This document shows, one piece after another, positions 9,691-22,700 of a DNA stretch of 64,000 nucleotides; the first letter of the stretch is position 1, and each line of letters begins with the position of its first letter. Made by a program: the position numbers and the translations under genes. The stretch is from Apus apus (lineage: Eukaryota > Chordata > Aves > Apodiformes > Apodidae). The stretch spans positions 36,990,905-37,054,904 of the forward strand of contig NC_067312.1 of the NCBI RefSeq assembly GCF_020740795.1, read 5' to 3'. Under the pieces are notes generated by a model. It saw only the letters and a list, made by a program, of their open reading frames with translations, did not search any database and was not told the origin of the DNA.

Positions 9691-10189
9691 TGTATATACT
9701 GGGTCTGGCTGGGGTGGAGTTAATTTTATTTATAGCAGCTCATATGCTGCTGCGTTTTAGATTTGTAACCAAAACAGTGAACATAAGGCGCTAATGTTTT
9801 AGCTGTTCCTGAAAAGTACTTGCACAGCATCAAGAGCTTCTCAGTTTCTCACTGTTTTCTCCCAGTGAATAGACTGGAGATGTGCAAGAGGTTAGGAGGG
9901 GGCACAACCAGACAATTGACCTGAACTGATCAGTTACTCTTTGCCATACAAAAGTTGTGCTGAGCAATAAAACAGAGAGGAGGGTGTTTAGGGAGGTTGG
10001 CCATCTTTTAATTGGGGACGTCCTTTTCTTCCACTTCTCCTTTGCTTGTCAGTCTATTTTTACCTTGACCCACACATTTCCATGCTTTTTTTCTATGATT
10101 CTTCTTTCCCTGGCATGCTAGGGAGGTGTGGTGGAAGTGAGCTGCTGGTTGTATGGTGCTTAGCTGCCTATCAGGGTTGTCCTGCAACA
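9691..10189 (+). mobile_element. Solo LTR-like element just after the RFK stop codon
   Basis: From TGGGTCTGGCTGGGGTGGAG near 9700 to GGTGCTTAGCTG...CAACA near 10189, this reads like an old avian ERV LTR in sense orientation. Such LTRs carry the same GGCTGGGATGGAGTTAA-type start and a GGTGCTTAGCTGCC...AACA end. AATAAA at 9966-9971 falls where those LTRs have a TATA-like box. The edges are approximate and no clean target duplication was found. No internal genes are present. It lies about 90 bp past the RFK stop and so probably within the RFK 3' UTR. Confidence 0.68.
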
Positions 10190-11119
10190 ACATGTTTAGG
10201 TAACTGGGATTGGAACTGAACACAAAAACCACACAAGATGATTTAAATTTGTTTGTGTTATTTGATCATTTACCCAGTCATGCAAAAAGAGGAGAAGGCT
10301 GTTTTAGGTCTTTACTGAAAAATCATTAATTGAAATGTTACCTGTCATTTATAAATCTTAGCACATGTGGAAGAAGACCTTAGGTATTTGTGACCTCATA
10401 TGCCCAGAATATGTGGAGAGTTACATGCTTCAGTGAAGACTATCAGTATTTCAGACAGAGAATGTTATTCCAAACTCCCCAATTTTCTGTCATTCTTACG
10501 CCTGAATTGTAGACAGCAGCTTAGAAGATGTTTATACTGATTGACTAAAAATTTACCTGTGGTACAGGAAACCAATGATTAGGTAACAGTAACAAGAATA
10601 ATTCAGTCTAGATCCTAATTTTGTTAAGTTACACAGCTGCCATGGTTGTAGCTGTCTTTTTAATTGAAATTATTTATTGTAATTTTAATTGAAATAGAGG
10701 AAGTGACAGTTACTCATTGAATTACTGGAATGTGAGATAGATACTTCTGCCTAGCTGGCTATGCATTTGACAACGCATAACTTGTGTAGTTGCCTTCTGA
10801 GGAAGAGTTTCAGTAATGCTCAGGAAGTGAATGACAGGGAGAAAATTGGTACACTGCATAAGTTCAGACTTTAAGGGTGCAGAACCACTCTAATATTTCT
10901 GCTCTTTGGGCCCCAAGGCAGAGGAGGAAGCAAAAGGCAACTGCATTTTGGTTGCTTCTGCCAGTTCCCTTAAATGGTTAAAACTGGGTTGTTAACTACA
11001 CCAACTTCAAGGTAGAAGTTAGAATGTAAAGCACAGAAAAATAATTTCAACCTTCTACACTAAGTGCAGGGAAAGCCAAACTTTTGGCTGCAGATCAGTT
11101 AAAAACTTTGGGGATTAAG
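10190..11119. other. Intergenic or RFK 3' UTR sequence
   Basis: No gene or repeat was recognised. The RFK polyadenylation site could not be placed; the mammalian gene has a long 3' UTR, so it may lie here. Confidence 0.5.
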
Positions 11120-12530
11120 TCATGGCAGTTGAAGTCCCTGGTTACTGGAAAAAGGGAAACATTGCACACATTTTTAAAAAGGGTATAAGTGAGGACCCTG
11201 GGAACTAATGACCTGTCAGCCTCACCTCCATGTTGGAGAAGATCAACAGATCCTCCCAGAAGCTATGGTAGGGTACATGGAGGACAGGGAGATGATTTGA
11301 CACAGCCAGGATGGATTTACCAAGGGCAAGTCCTGCCTGACCAGCCCAGTGGCCCTCTGTGACAGAGTAACTACATCAGTGGACAAGGGAAGAGCTACAG
11401 ATGTTTTTCTATCTGGACTTCTGTAAGGCCTTTGACATGGTCCTCCGCAACTTCCTTCTCTCTAAACTGGAGAGAGAGAAATTTGATGGGTGGGCTGTTT
11501 GGTGGATGAGGAATTGATTGGATGGTCACATCCAGGGGGTGGTCGTCAGCAACTTAATGTCCAGATGGAGACTGGTGAAGCGTAGAGCCCCTCAGGGATC
11601 CGTATTGGGACCATTACCAATAACATAGACGGTGGGATTTAGTGCACCCTCAGCAAGTTTGCAGATGACACCAAGCTGAGAGGTGCGGTTGACACACCTG
11701 AGGGAGAGGATGCCATCCAGAGGGACCTGAACCAGCTCAAGAAGTGGGCCCGTGTGGACTTAATGAGGTTCAACAAGGCCAAGTACAAGGTCCTACCTTG
11801 TCTAAGGGCAATCCTGGGTATCAGTATAAACTGGAGGGTAAGGAGATTGAGAGCAGCCCTGCTGAGAAGGACTTGGGAGTCCTGTTGGATGAAAAGCTGG
11901 ACATGACCTGGCAGTGTGTGCTTGCAGAGCAGAAAGCCAGTCGTATCCTGGACTGCATCAAAGGAAGCAAGGTCAGCAGGTCAAGGGAGGTGATTCTGCA
12001 CCTCTGCTCTGCTCTGGTGAGACCCCACCCAGAGCCGTGTGTCCAGCTCCAGGGTCCTCAGCACAGGAAAGACATGGAGCTGTTGGAGCAAGTACAGAGG
12101 AGGGCTGTGAAAATTATCAGAGAAGTGGAACACATTTTCTGTGAGGAAAGGCTGAGAGAGTTGGGGTTGTTTAGCCTAGAGAAGAGAAGGCTCTGTGCTG
12201 TATTATGGCATTTCAGTACTTCAGATGGGCTTAAAAGAAAGACAGGGACAAACATCTTAGCAGGGCCTGTAGTGAATGGACAAGGGATAATATTTTTAAA
12301 CTAAAAGAAGGGAGATTTAGACTAGATACAAGGAAGTTTTTTATTATGAGGGCAATGAAACAGTGAAACAGGTTGCCCAGAAGAGGTGGTAGATGCCCCA
12401 TCCCTGTAAACATTCAAGGCCAAATTGGACATGGCTTTGAGCAACCTCATCTGGTTAAAGATGTCCCTGCTCACTGCAGAGGGGTTGGGCTAGATGACCT
12501 TGAATGCTACTATCTATAGAATGGTACTGT
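11120..12530 (+). mobile_element. CR1 fragment (reverse transcriptase to 3' region), decayed
   Basis: Starts in RT-encoding sequence near the YRPVSL region and carries recognisable DFCKAFD (about 11416-11436), the GSVLG region (about 11600) and KFADDTKL (about 11655-11675) blocks, then the CR1 C-terminal region. Multiple frameshifts and stops break it, so no single frame spans the domain. It lacks a clear tail repeat. Confidence 0.88.
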
Positions 12531-14344
12531 CCAAAATTAATTTAATGGTTTGTTTTTAAAACCATTATGCTTGAGGATAGAGGGCAGTACCAAAAGAAAA
12601 ACTTGAGAAATTTAGTTTGAATACAACTCTCACCTTAAGTGTGGAGCATGTATACAGATAAGTAATTAACTGCTCTTTGCATTTTTGCCTTCAAGTTAAA
12701 GAAAATGTAATTGCATTCATTCAGTTGAGTATACCTATCTCTGCCCATGATTTAATAACAAATATTGTGTATTGTTTTTTAAATCCAATACATGATTTGT
12801 CTTTACAATAGAGGTTGTATTTTTCTATTATGTTACAAATAACAATTTCAATTTCTGTTGTCAAACATAGTTTTCCAAATTAATACAGTGAATTAAAATG
12901 CTGGAAATTGTCATTAGTAGCATTTCTACTATTGAGTTGCACTAGTGTGAGGTCTAGTTTACTGCAAATTTCATGGATGAAAGAGAATAGTAGAGAGATG
13001 CAAGGGGCAAGAAGAAGCAAACAGAAAGACCTTGAGGTGGAAAAAAGCTAGATAAGCAAGTAGATAAGATAAATTTGTCAAAGATAACAAGTGTGAAGGG
13101 TAGTTAGCTGAGATTTTTGCAACCTCATTTGCCACATCTGCATTGCGGGGTGGTAATGAGCCAAATGAGAAGAAAATTCTTGCTCCTTTGATTAGTTGCA
13201 GATGTGTGTCTGGTAACTGTGGCTAAATATAATAATCACAAAGCTGCAGTAGAGCAACTTCAAAAATTTGCTTCCAAAGGCTTCCTACTCTTTTGATATA
13301 TTTGGTACCTTGATATTTTGATAACTTTGGCATCCTTAGAAAACTATTTCTAAGTCTCTGTGTATAGATGCTAGTTGGTATCCTTTCTAATTCTTATTCT
13401 GTCTTAGACTTCTAGCAATCTTTTGGAATAGTTTATTTAGTTTGAAATCTGTGAGAATCACCACTTTGTTGTATGATAGTAAGTTATTGATGGTATTGCT
13501 CTTCAGTAAGTTTTGTGTCTGAGGAGGCCTCTGACAATGACTAAGTTCCTAGGGTGCTTTCCTTTTCCATGCCTAGCACAGTTAGGTGTCTCTGTCCTGT
13601 GCAAGGTTTTGGAAGGGTGATTGCCTAAAAACTTTGATGGAAAAGAAACATTTAGAAATTGTCTAAACTAGCTAAAATTAAAGTGTCTGAAAATCAGTTC
13701 CCACTCTGGTGATTTTTGTGCTTTGTTTAGGACTTGGAGAAGCTATGTCCTCAGAATTCTATAACCTGAAATAGATTTGTCTAGAGCCTTTCTATCAAAA
13801 CTTTAAACTGCTTTGTTCTCTTAGAAGTCAGGTGGCAAGAGTTGCAGCCTGTTCTGTTCTGATTCAATTGTTTGAACATTAATCTGGGTCAGGGCAAAGG
13901 TCCATCTGCTACAGCTGAAAAGAAATCAGCCGTGTATCTTGAAAAATATTAATCTGACTCATCCCTCTTGGGGGAAAGCTCCTCTCAAGCTTTCACACTG
14001 TTTATACACAGACCTTCTGTGTGGCATCCATAAAGTTGTATCAGGAAAGAATGTAATATAATGGGGTGTTGTGGGCATTCCCTAAGGATTGCTTCTTGGG
14101 TATGGATGTAGTGAACTCTTCAGAGCACCTTGCTATTTGTGAGGGATCAGGGTATTCTGACAGCACAGCGTCCACACTGGAGGCATGGACTTAAGTGTTA
14201 AATCCCCAAGCACATATGTTTTTCTGGTATCTGTTTAACACTCAAGCACTGTAATTTCAAGGATTCAGGCAATATTTTTATTTTAGGAAATTAAATTTAA
14301 AAAAATTCAAATTGCCTTAAAATGTATTTTGCAATTAATATGGT
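12531..14344. other. Intergenic sequence between CR1 copies
   Basis: AT-rich, with no gene or recognised repeat. Confidence 0.6.
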
Positions 14345-15388
14345 CTAAATCTGTAGTAAAAAAGGATGAGGAAGAGGCTGAGGTGCTCAACAATACTTTG
14401 CCTTAGTCTTTAGCAGTGGAACTAGCTGTTCCATTGAAATACAGCCACATGAGCTAGAAGACAGGGAAAGGATTCAGAATGAGGTCATCACAATTAAAGA
14501 AGAAGTGGTCAGAGACCTCCTACGCCACTCAGATGCATACAAGTCTGTGGGACCAGATGGATTATATCCAAGGGTGCTGAAAGAGTTGGCAGACGTGATT
14601 GCCAGGCCACTTTCCATTATTTACCTGAAGTCTTACTTGGGCCACAACAACCCCAGGCAACCCTACAGGCCTGGGGAAGTGTGGCTGGAAAGTGTCTGGC
14701 AGAAAAGGACCCAGGGGTTCTAATGGACAAGGGGCTGAATGTGAGCCCGCAGTGTGCCCAGGTGGCCAAGAAAGCCAATGGCATCCTGGCTTGTCTTAGA
14801 AATAGTGTGAGCAGCAGAAGTAGAGAGGTGATTGTGCCCCTGTACTCAGCACTGGTGAGGCCACACCTGGAGTATTGTGTCCAGTTTTGGGCACCTCAAT
14901 TCAAGAGAGATATTGAGGTGCTGGAGCAAGTACAGAGGAGGGTAATGAAGCTGGTGAAGGGCCTAGAGAATAGATCTTACAAAGAACGCTTGAAGGAGCT
15001 GGGGTTGTTCAGTTTGAGAAAGAGGAGGCTGAGGGGAGACCTCATCAGTCTCTACAACTACCTGAAAGGTCATTGTAGAGAGGCTGGTGCTGGTCTCTTC
15101 TCACAGGTAATTAGTGACAGAAAAAGAGGGAATGGCTTTGAGCTGCAACAGGGGAGGTTTAGACTGGACATTAGGAAAAAAAAAAAATTCACAGAGAGAG
15201 TGGTTAGACACTGGAATAGGCTTCCCAGGGAGGTGGTTGAGTCACCATCCCTGGATGTGTTTAAGGGTCGTTTGGATGTGGTGTTGGTGGATATGGTTTA
15301 GGGGAGAACTTTGTAGAGTAGGGATGATTGTTTGACTTGGTGATCCCAAGGGTCTTTTCCAACCTGAATAGTTCTATGATTCTATGGC
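14345..15388 (+). mobile_element. CR1 fragment with internal deletion
   Basis: Opens in the ORF2 linker and early RT (block encoding [18 protein letters not shown]). At about 14628 it jumps to the C-terminal region (LGHNNPRQP), so most of the RT is deleted. A frame of 206 residues (14681-15301) remains open over the C-terminal part. It ends with the GATTCTATG-type CR1 tail. Confidence 0.92.
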
Positions 15389-18300
15389 TATACATTTTAC
15401 CCTTAATATTCTTGTACTTTTCTGAAGGGAGAAGAAAGACATAAGATAAATTATAACCAGAAGTCTTTATTTGCTACTGTGATGTTTAGAGAACTTGCAT
15501 CACATGTTGCTCCAGTGAACTATTTGGATAGATTTGTGTCCTATTTAGGTTTTTAAGGGAACTAAAACTTTATAAACATTGCTGACAATGACAGTTAACA
15601 AGTAAAGAAGGGAGAATTCAGGGCAGTGAGTACAGTAAGATTCATATTTGGCTTTTTAAAAGTTTTACTAATGATGAAACATTTTGATGGTAAAATTAGG
15701 TTTTCACATCAGAAAAAAGAGGAAGTGAGAAATGAAGGTGATGCTATGTGACAAGAGGGAGGAGAAATTATACAGAAAAATAATTGGATGAAGATTTTAG
15801 ATAGTGAATAAGGATATAGGAATACAAGAAGAGCAAGAACTATTTAGCATAATGTTTTATAAGTAAGTGTAGCACCTGAACTCTTCCTGAAAAAAAATTT
15901 TAAAAAAAAAAAAATACACTTATCTAAATGCTAAATAGACTATAAATGAGGAAGAAAGGAGGAAGTCATGCAATGAGTTAATTAGTTTATATGTTTTGTT
16001 TGTTAAGGTTTGAGAGGAGGTCTCCTTCCAGCATAAACCTAAATCTGAAAAGGGGATGATGGAGGAAAAAAAGCTGTAATTACTGCCTCCTTCTCTAGTA
16101 CATGTTTTCTAAGGGAAAAATTGTCTTTTGTCATGTTAACAATTAAGAAAATCAAGAGATATGGTAAAATTAGCCAACATGGCAATCAGCCAACATCAGG
16201 CAACTTCCTAGATATCTCAGATCATTAGGAAACAACCAATAAAGTAGGAACATATGGTACCTACCTTGAAAGAAGAGCAGAAGTTACATGTACAAATGTA
16301 ACCCATACACTTGTAAGTGTATCTAGTTTACTGCAGGTATGTCTGTGTACAGTACAAATCTTTACTGTTGTTTGATAGAATAGCTTATTATTATCATATC
16401 TATGTACTAATTAGGAAAAAAATGTGGAAAAAAATTCCTGAAGTATTTCTGTTCAAAAGTGCTTTTGAGCCCTTAGACAGAATATTTTTCTGTTCCTCAT
16501 CAGTATGCATGGATGGTTACTCTAACTTAAAGTTCAGGCCTGAAAATACATGTACACATAAAAGGTTGAAGGGAGCTGAAAAATCAGTTCCAGTGTACTC
16601 TGAAAGATATTCTTCTGCCCCACTCCTGCCACACCCCAAAAGGGACTTGAACATAAGTGACCTAGGTAAAGAGTGACTTGCTATGGATTATCACAATTTT
16701 TCTGTAGGTAACTGTTAAAGTGGGCATTTTGATTGCTAAGAAAACATTTTTAATGCAAAAATATGCAATCCTCTTGAAACACACTTTATTTTTCATGAGA
16801 AAACAAACTGTCTCAGAATACCAATTTGAAAGGTCTCTGTGGTAACTTTTAAAATTAAGTTTATAATATTTTCATTCCTATCGTTGTTTTGAGATTTCAG
16901 TCTGAGTTCTCAGCCTGAAGTCCTGCAATTCTTATACAAGACCCAGAGGCAAAAATGTGGTATACTGAGAGAATGTGGTCTGATCAGAGAATAGCTTATT
17001 GAGGAAGGACTCTTGGACCTCAAAACACTCAAAATCTACTTCCTACAATCTACTTTTCTTCACCTCCTTTCTAGCAGAACCTCAGGGTAGAGTCAGAGGA
17101 GAGAAAACTTTTCTCTATTTACATAAACTCTGTGGAAAAAAAGGGGTAAAGAACCTACATTTTCCTTTGAAATCAAATTACTGGGTTACTTGTGAGGTAA
17201 GTGGTTCGTGCAGATGTGATTTTTATGAGATCTTTTTGAAGGAGCTTTCCTACTGAAAAGGTAATGAGAGAGTTCCCTAGTAGGAGGAAGAAAAAATATA
17301 AGGAATTGGTGAAGACTGAGGAACTTTGGCAACTCCATGGGTGAATGAGTATCAAAGAAAGAGGTGCAGGGGGAAGGAAGGGCCTTTAGATGGAAAAAAA
17401 GATGCCACTGGATGAAAAAAAAAAGGTAACAAGAATTATCAGATGATTAAACGAAAATGAATTAGTAAAGAGTTGAATGGAAGAGATCCCATAGCAGCAT
17501 TGTTTTTGAAAGATACTTTTTTCCTATGGACGTATTTTTCACTGTGGTGGATGGAGGAGAAGGCAGAAGAAAGCAGAAGAACTGGCTTTGTGGCAACTAA
17601 GGATTTGTGGAATTGAAAAATTGTGGATTTGAATAACTGTGGATATGAATTGATTTTCCTTTTTTTTTTTTTTGTGGAAAAAAGTGGTATTTACTTTGTG
17701 TGCTGTGTTCTCTGTGCGTTTGTAACTGGTGAGTCATTTCCTCATGTGCCAATTAACTGCTAACCTTTATTTTTCTTCTTTTCTCTGGGGACTCTTAGCA
17801 GGGAGTTTTAATTGTGAATGCTGTAGAAGTGGTACGCCTGTGCTGGTCACTACGTTTGAGTCTCACTGACCAAATTTCGAAACTTGCACTTTAAAAAAAA
17901 CCAAAAAAACTTGAATATGATTCTATTCCTCATATAATATCCTTCTAGCTTAATTCCTCCATTATTTACTGTTCTCTTAAAAAGACTGGTTCACCTTCAA
18001 GGCAATTATCTGCCATTTTGTAAGACAGGCACCTTGTCATTCTATCCCAGCTGCTGCAGATATACTGACACCTCTTAAGAATAGGCTTGTAATTTGAGCA
18101 GTCCTTTGAATCCTTCCTAGAAACCACTGCTTATTTGAATGGAGGAATTTGCCACTTCTCTTTGAACAAATGGTGTCTCAGGTCTGCCAATACAGTTTTA
18201 GTGATACGAGGAAGTCTCTTTCTGGTTTTGACATCCAGGATCCTTGATTGCATGTGGCAGGCTTTGCAAGCCAGAAGGAAGGTGGCAGACTGCAGAGCAG

Positions 18301-18415
18301 GAAGAATCAGAAGTGAAAGAATATGCAGCTGATAACTCAAAATGGAGTTGAAATTGTAGGCAAAACACAACAAAGAACCTCTGGAAAAAAAAGGCAAATC
18401 TGGATTTTTTGTTTG
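15389..18415. other. Intergenic sequence between RFK and PCSK5
   Basis: AT-rich, with short A and T runs (for example T15 near 17660). No gene, RNA gene or recognised repeat was found. The far end may be PCSK5 3' UTR. Confidence 0.55.
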
Positions 18416-19393
18416 TTTATTTTTTCTTGTTTGTTGCATTGCTATGTTCTTTAAGTTACATTACTGAATAAGTGCTAAATATCCCCCTTGCCACTATTGA
18501 AACATTGCAAGCCATTTACAACAGAAATGGAAAAGCTGCCTGAATAAATATTCTGTGTTTATATCACTGAGAAGGTAGTTGAAAAGGCAAAAGGAGTCCT
18601 TGTTTTGTGAATCTGCTTATAGACAGTATTTTTCTTTGCAGTAAGCCCAGAAGTTTGTGCTTATAATGAAGGTTTATTTGACAAACACCACAGTAAAGAT
18701 TCATCAGAAGCTGATATATAAAGTGTTTTAGTTATGATTCATACAAACTACAAATGCAATATAGCTACCTGGAGTGAAATCACGATCAGAAATCTTAAAT
18801 CATCTTGTCATAGATACATAATTTCACTGGGAAGTATGCTATGAGATTGTAAGGAGGAACATGTTGGCTTTGAGAAACACAGATGCACCAGATGATACCA
18901 GTGATGAAAATCTGGGTAAACTCAGCAAACTTGTATATTCTTTTGTGAACTACTGCATAACAATAGTCACAAAGTAGTAACTCCTGGCACTCGATCCTAG
19001 TGACATTCATCAGGTAGATAAATACGCCCATCTTGTTTATATCTGCACATTTCTAGCAGCGATTGGCAAGGTTCTCAATAAGTGTGTGTGCATGGTTTGA
19101 AGCAGAGTTTATATTAGTTATAATGCACACAAATGCATTTTGGGAAAGGATTTACCCTCCACACAAATGCACAGAACACAACCCCTTTACCAACCTAAAT
19201 CTGGAGTGCCTACCAAACGTTTATGTAAAGCTTTAGGAAAAAAAATGCTTTTAGAAACCGTTCTGCTCTCACAATAACTGTTGTCTAAATTCTTGAGCTC
19301 AGCATGATAAGAAGTAACTAAACATACTTAACTAAATTGCTGTAATTCAACAGGAAAAGCAACAGAGCAGGAAATTAATAAATTACTAAAGAG
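18416..19393 (-). other. PCSK5: Probable PCSK5 3' UTR
   Basis: This follows the PCSK5 stop on the minus strand. AATAAA hexamers occur on that strand at 18673-18678 and 18416-18421 and are candidate polyadenylation signals. Which is used, or whether the UTR is longer, cannot be told from sequence. Confidence 0.4.
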
Positions 19394-19797
19394 TTATCTA
19401 AATGAATAACTTTCATCATCATATTCAAGCTCATCTTCCTCATCATCCTCCAAAAGTCCATATTTAAATTTGCGATAGACTGTGCCATCCTGGCCCATAT
19501 ATACAATATCATCTTCTTCGTCATCGTCTTCAATATCTCGATCTCTATACTCAATCACTTGGTCTTCCTGGTAACTGGGACTCTCATGGTAATTGCTTGC
19601 ATAGGAAGGAAAGGTTTTGGAGTGATTTGTCAGCTTCTCATACCCACCTTTATTGACAACCTGGGTTTTGGCTTGTGATTTTCTCCAGATGAATACAGTG
19701 GCTCCAATGACAAGGAGAAGCAAAATGCAGGTAATAACAAAGAAAGCAGTTTTGCTTTTGCTCTCGGGTGGTAGAGTGGTCCGTAATACACAATCAT
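19394..19797 (-). CDS. PCSK5: PCSK5 last coding exon: membrane segment and cytoplasmic tail
   Basis: 404 nt ending in TAA. The acceptor is CTGTTCTAG. It encodes [15 protein letters not shown], then a hydrophobic segment ([20 protein letters not shown]), then the cytosolic tail. The tail has [21 protein letters not shown], acidic cluster 1, [18 protein letters not shown], and acidic cluster 2, ending ESYSFR. The tail is strongly conserved with mammalian PC5B apart from the last residues. Confidence 0.97.
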
Positions 19798-22700
19798 CTA
19801 GAACAGCAGTTAAAAAAAAAAAGAGTTTAAATGAGCTTGTGTGCAAAAAATGTAGTGGGGGGTGGGGGAATAAGGGGAGTGTTTGTCTTAAAAAACTCAG
19901 TAAAATGTTTAGGTCTGCTGACACTTGAAAACATGTTCAACTAAATACCTTATTCTTCCAGCACTACAACTGTGTTCTTGTAGCTGTGATGTTATAAGGA
20001 TTTAAGCAAGGTTTCTGGAATAGGTGTGATTTTTTATTAGATTAGAAATCATCAGGAAGCAGAGCAAGGAAGCAGAAAGCTAACATGCATATAAATGCAT
20101 TTTGACACTATGACCTTGAAACACCATGGTTTGGATGGCTATCTGAACTGAAGTGAGCAATTTATGATTTATGAAATGCCTGGCCGTTCAACATACTAGC
20201 TGTGAGTGAAAGAGGGTGCTGTTCCCTGCATCCATCACAATTGCTGTTATTTGTATAAAGCTCTTCCTGTTCTGCTGATGGACCAGTAGAAACACAATGT
20301 GCCTGCAGCTCAGCAGCACATTTTTGCTCCGTTCTTCTTCCAATTTTTAAATGTCAGCCTAGTCAGTCCTAAAGCCCCTCAGCACCATTACTCCTCTTCA
20401 GCATGGTCCTACCTTGTGTTTCACTGCAGTCACAGCACTCTGGGGTTCCTGGCAGGTCAGAGTCACTGCAGCAGGGCAGGCAGCGGCTTTCCTCCAGGTA
20501 GAGTTGCATGCTGGCTGGACAGACTGTGCAGTTGAGAGGCCCAGGTCCCTTGCACTCTGTGCAGGAGCTGTCACATCTCTCACATTTGGGCTCGTTCTCC
20601 TTCAGACACAGAACATAAGCAATGCACCTTTTGTTTGGGATTCTTTGTACCTAACCTGGCAGCTGTGTCCTGTAGTTCACTGTCTGGGTGGTCATCTTGG
20701 AGCACCACAGGTATCAATGGCAAAATACAGTAGGGAGTAGGAAAACTAAAGTTTGTTTTGTATTTCCTGGATTCTCAGTGACCTGCTTGTAGGCAAAAGG
20801 TGAAGGTGAAGCAACATGACATAATCTGGGGGGGCGGGGGGGGAAAGGCAGCTGAATTAATTTGCCTTCTAACCTGGGAAGTAGCAGAGATAACGAATGA
20901 AGCTGTCTGGAAATTTTCTAGCAAAACAGATTCTTTTTAGATCATGTTGATTCTGCTTTACAGAAACAGATTACATTCAAGTATGCTTCCCAAACTTCTG
21001 ATAGGCTTCTGGGAGCCTCTGTGTACAAAGACTGCTAAAGATCATCATTGTCACATATACTTTGCAGAATGCTCTGAGCTCAGCTATTTCAGGACATCCA
21101 GTGTTCACAGTTCCTGGCCTATTGGGAAAAAAATGCTGTTTTTCTTGTGGTAGGAGCAGTATGCCATATCCACTGTGTGAGTCTGAAAACTCCAATAATC
21201 TTTCATTAAACTTGGTATCAGAGCTGTGAGGCTGCTTGTCCTGAATCAAAGAATCTGGACAAGATAGGATGGTCATCACAGGAGGCCCAGCTTATCAGAC
21301 TCCAAGCTCTTGCAAAGAAATTTGGACCTCTGTGGTCCCCAAATCTTAGGCTGTTTTCTTAGTCTCACAGTTACAAAGCAGCACTGTTAAGGAGATGTTA
21401 CAGGACAGAGACTCCAGAGCATGTTGCATCTCAGGCCAGCTGGCCTTGCTGCTATATTCTTGAATAAACACCCTTGGAAGGCAGTTGGCGTGGAAATCTG
21501 GAAGCTGGAGTGCCCAGACTTGTGGCACAGACCCAAACCTACTTGTGGTCCTACTCTACTATATATACAGCTCTGTTAACTTCAGCCTATCCTTCCACGA
21601 GAGGTTTCTGCCAGTAGAGGTGTCAATCAGGAATGCAATGTGATTTCTTGCAGACAAAACAGCAGAAACCTGTAGGGAAGTCTCAGTTATACTGGAACAA
21701 CAACAACAAAAAAACTATATTACTAGCACAGCTGATTTTATTCACATGGCTTTGGTATCATCGTTGACAAAGTTGTTCCTTTATATTTGTTGGTAGAGGA
21801 TTACTCTATAGGAGATAAACCCAGAAAGAGGAACATTGCTTTCTTTGCCAAGAAAAGAAAAAAGTAAGCATTTTTGAAGATAAGGGACCTTGAAAACATA
21901 GAGAAGAGCATTCTGTGTTGTTTGCATTGTGTTCAAAAGTTAAAGTTCAGCATACAAATCACAGGATAAAATGCCTACAAATAGGTACCTCTTGTCCTGG
22001 TGTTGCCTGGACTTTGTATTCACCTACAAAACAGTCGGAGTTGCACATTCCACCTAGTAAACTGTAGCTCCATACACATGATGTGCAGCTAAATGCTCCC
22101 TTCCCTAAAAAGGCAAATAAAACAACAGTATTACAACAGGAAAAATTGTCATCTACCTTCCTTTAAAAATTATACAGATCACTGCCACCCAAGAAGAGGA
22201 TGTTTTTCAACAGCAAGAATCAGCAGTAAGGAGTTCAGCATGAGGAAGTTGGTATTAGAAAGAGCTTGGGCTAGTCTTAAGGTTTTATGTGGCCACAAAG
22301 TATGTTTTTTATGTGTTTTGATATTTGTGATAAGCTAATTTGGAAATCAGTTGTATGGGGAAGCTCAGACACATTCAGGAAAATTAATGAGGTCAGTGCA
22401 CTGAAGTAAAATTGTAGGGAGCCTTCATAAAATCAATATTATTGCTGTCTAACTGCTTTCAAACCACAGGGAGTTAAGACATGTTTATGTTTGAATAGCA
22501 AAATAAATTATTTAATTGCATAGGAAAAAAACCCCCATCCATTCTAGGTGCAAACAGAGCATCATCAGCACATTATGTGCTGAAGACTCTTTTGAAGACA
22601 GATGATGTTTGCAGTATTTCTGTGAAACACTGAAGTGAAATGGTTTGTCCTACAGGCCAAGATGCACCTGTCTGTTTCCCTGTAACTTGATGTTTTCTGC

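Noticed and set aside
9966-9971. AATAAA as the RFK polyadenylation signal
   Set aside because: It lies inside the LTR-like block at the position of that LTR's TATA-like motif, so it cannot be assigned to RFK with confidence.
14681-15301. 206-residue open frame as a host gene
   Set aside because: It is the C-terminal part of CR1 ORF2 in a copy with most of the RT deleted. The same reasoning covers the frames at 11744-12304 and 47612-48151.
21989-22023. Alternative donor (GTAG|GTGAAT) within PCSK5 exon o
   Set aside because: Its use removes 35 nt and breaks the frame, whereas the GTACCT donor at 21988 joins exon p in phase 0 with conserved sequence.
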